From Coriobacteriales bacterium (GTDB taxonomy: Bacteria > Actinomycetota > Coriobacteriia > Coriobacteriales > UBA8131), in the NCBI GenBank assembly GCA_031274985.1, contig JAISPK010000127.1, positions 1 through 5,841 on the forward strand: a DNA stretch of 5,841 nt, written 5' to 3'. Under the pieces are notes generated by a model that saw only the letters and a program-made list of their open reading frames with translations, did not search any database and was not told where the DNA came from. The number at the start of each line of letters is the position of its first letter. Within the stretch, counting starts at the first letter, position 1. Shown here one piece after another: positions 5,399 to 5,841 of the stretch. Both the position numbers and the translations under genes were made by a program.

Positions 5399-5483
5399 GG
5401 GGGTGTGCCCGAGTGGCTAAAGGGGATGGGCTGTAAACCCATTGGCTATGCCTACCGTGGTTCGAATCCACGCGCCCCCACCA
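5399..5483 (+). tRNA. tRNA-Tyr (anticodon GTA)
   Basis: This is a class II tRNA with a long variable arm. The acceptor GGGGGTG (5399-5405) pairs with CGCCCCC (one U·G). The anticodon stem ATGGG/CCCAT encloses loop CTGTAAA with GTA at 5433-5435. The variable arm contains GGC-TAT-GCC. The T arm CGTGG/CCACG carries TTCGAAT. Discriminator A and an encoded CCA (5481-5483) complete the 85-base gene. The GTA anticodon with a long variable arm is specific for bacterial tRNA-Tyr. It is the first gene behind the 5344 promoter, and tRNA-Thr begins 27 bases later, probably on the same transcript. Confidence 0.97.
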
Positions 5484-5510
5484 TGTATCTTTTATTTCGC
5501 ATTACCGAGC

Positions 5511-5586
5511 GCCCACATAGCTCAGACGGTAGAGCACTTCCTTGGTAAGGAAGAGGCCACCGGTTCAAGTCCGGTTGTGGGCTCCA
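5511..5586 (+). tRNA. tRNA-Thr (anticodon GGT)
   Basis: This is a standard 76-base cloverleaf. The acceptor GCCCACA pairs with TGTGGGC, the D arm is GCTC/GAGC, the anticodon stem CTTCC/GGAAG holds loop TTGGTAA with GGT at 5544-5546, and the T arm ACCGG/CCGGT carries TTCAAGT. The CCA is encoded (5584-5586). The discriminator base is T (5583) rather than the A found in E. coli and Bacillus tRNA-Thr. It reads ACC and ACU codons. A terminator-like hairpin lies 61 bases downstream. Confidence 0.97.
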
Positions 5587-5647
5587 GGAATTAGGTTCCG
5601 TACATCGTCTTTGATGATGTTGAGCTACCAGGTTTGATATCTGGGGC

Positions 5648-5688
5648 CCCCAAAAATTGCTTATGCGCGAAGCGCATGTTTTTTGGGG
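5648..5688 (+). terminator. Intrinsic-terminator-like hairpin after tRNA-Thr
   Basis: The inner stem ATGCGC (5663-5668) and GCGCAT (5672-5677) has a GAA loop and is followed by G and six T (5679-5684), the form of a short intrinsic terminator on the + strand. Outside it CCCCAAAAA (5648-5656) pairs with TTTTTGGGG (5680-5688), so the T-tract is also part of a larger stem and the A-tract could serve the opposite strand. It probably ends or reduces the Tyr-Thr transcript before tRNA-Met. Confidence 0.65.
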
Positions 5689-5700
5689 AGAGGAGGAGCA

Positions 5701-5754
5701 ACGAAGCGCGCGGAGTTTTAGTGTTTTTGGCTAAAACGAAGCTCAGCGGAGTTT
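5701..5754 (+). repeat. Imperfect direct repeat (ACGAAGC..GCGGAGTTT)
   Basis: Copies at 5701-5718 and 5736-5754 share ACGAAGC and GCGGAGTTT around 2 or 3 differing bases. A partial match, CGAAGCGC, also sits in the terminator-like hairpin at 5668-5675. Between the copies is the 7-bp hairpin GTTTTAG/CTAAAAC. I cannot tell whether this is a mobile-repeat remnant or spacer low complexity. Confidence 0.6.
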
Positions 5755-5764
5755 GCGACGACGA

Positions 5765-5841
5765 GGCGGTGTAGCTCAGTTGGTCAGAGCACACGGTTCA
5801 TACCCGTGGCGTCACTGGTTCAAATCCAGTCACCGCTACCA
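5765..5841 (+). tRNA. tRNA-Met (anticodon CAT), elongator type
   Basis: This 77-base cloverleaf ends exactly at the window edge with an encoded CCA (5839-5841). The acceptor GGCGGTG pairs with CACCGCT, the first pair being G1·U72. The D arm reads AGCTCAGTTGGTCAGAGC, the anticodon stem CACGG/CCGTG holds loop TTCATAC with CAT at 5799-5801, and the T arm ACTGG/CCAGT carries TTCAAAT. The stem lacks the three consecutive G-C pairs and the unpaired first acceptor position of initiator tRNA, so it is not tRNA-fMet. A CAT anticodon can also belong to tRNA-Ile2 (lysidine-modified); Met is more likely from the overall sequence, but Ile2 is not fully excluded. Confidence 0.9.

Larger units (their letters stand above)
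5587..5764. other. Structured tRNA-Thr to tRNA-Met spacer
   Basis: At 178 bases this is much longer than the 27-base Tyr-Thr gap. It holds a hairpin from CATCGTC (5603-5609) with GATGATG (5613-5619), one from CCAGGT (5628-5633) with ATCTGG (5639-5644), a terminator-like hairpin (5648-5688), one from GTTTTAG (5715-5721) with CTAAAAC (5731-5737), and CGAAGC-type repeats. No tRNA or credible gene is seen in it on either strand. Confidence 0.6.

Noticed and set aside
5283..5420. 45-codon ATG frame in the ispE-tRNA gap
   Set aside because: It lacks a ribosome binding site, runs 22 bases into tRNA-Tyr, covers the tRNA promoter and resembles no protein.
5618..5640. Possible tRNA remnant on the minus strand (TGGTAGCTCAAC)
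   Set aside because: Only a D-arm-like string is present; no acceptor, anticodon or T arm can be fitted around it.
5591..5794. 67-residue minus-strand frame
   Set aside because: It overlaps tRNA-Met and the terminator-like hairpin, is Ser/Lys-rich and has no recognisable family.
1..5841. CRISPR array, insertion sequence, phage or toxin-antitoxin genes
   Set aside because: No regularly spaced repeat array, transposase, terminal inverted repeats with target duplication, or phage-type genes were found. The 'virion core-like' name of the SPFH family does not imply a prophage.

Overview
The window reads as chromosomal DNA of a fairly GC-rich bacterium, most likely an actinobacterium and plausibly of the class Coriobacteriia. 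This is inferred from gene content (a two-zinc-ribbon protein next to an SPFH protein, a UPF0237 ACT protein, a divergent IspE, tRNAs with encoded CCA). It is not proven, because no marker gene such as 16S rRNA is present. All supported genes lie on the + strand and are closely packed up to about 5075.

Region 1 (1-3095) is a three-gene cluster. It holds the end of an SPFH/Band 7 protein with a C-terminal SHOCT domain, then a two-zinc-ribbon protein with a repetitive proline-rich N-terminus and a C-terminal membrane helix, then a 112-residue single-pass membrane protein. Gaps are 1 and 12 bases, so they are probably one transcript. The layout recalls membrane-stress modules in which an SPFH scaffold works with zinc-ribbon and membrane-anchor partners (compare Bacillus ydjG/ydjH/ydjI beside pspA). 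A strong palindrome at 3100-3134 closes the cluster.

Region 2 (3175-5074) holds three conserved genes: a UPF0237 ACT-domain protein, tadA (tRNA wobble adenosine deaminase) and ispE (MEP-pathway kinase). IspE is unusually long, has a low-complexity insertion of about 45 residues, and departs from the usual substrate-binding motif near its N-terminus.

Region 3 (5075-5398) has no convincing gene. It carries an A/T-tract zone, a consensus -10 box, a leader-like stretch with two mutually exclusive hairpins around an AGGAGG sequence, and a good promoter (TTGACA, 17 bases, TGTAGT) just ahead of the tRNAs.

Region 4 (5399-5841) is a tRNA cluster: Tyr(GTA), Thr(GGT) and Met(CAT), all with encoded CCA. 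The 178-base Thr-Met spacer holds a terminator-like hairpin and short imperfect repeats. In many actinobacteria Thr-Met tRNAs precede rpmG-secE-nusG, so those genes may lie just beyond the right edge; this cannot be seen here.

The least described part is the SPFH/zinc-ribbon/small-membrane-protein trio. The leader-like structure at 5309-5341 is the most intriguing non-coding signal.
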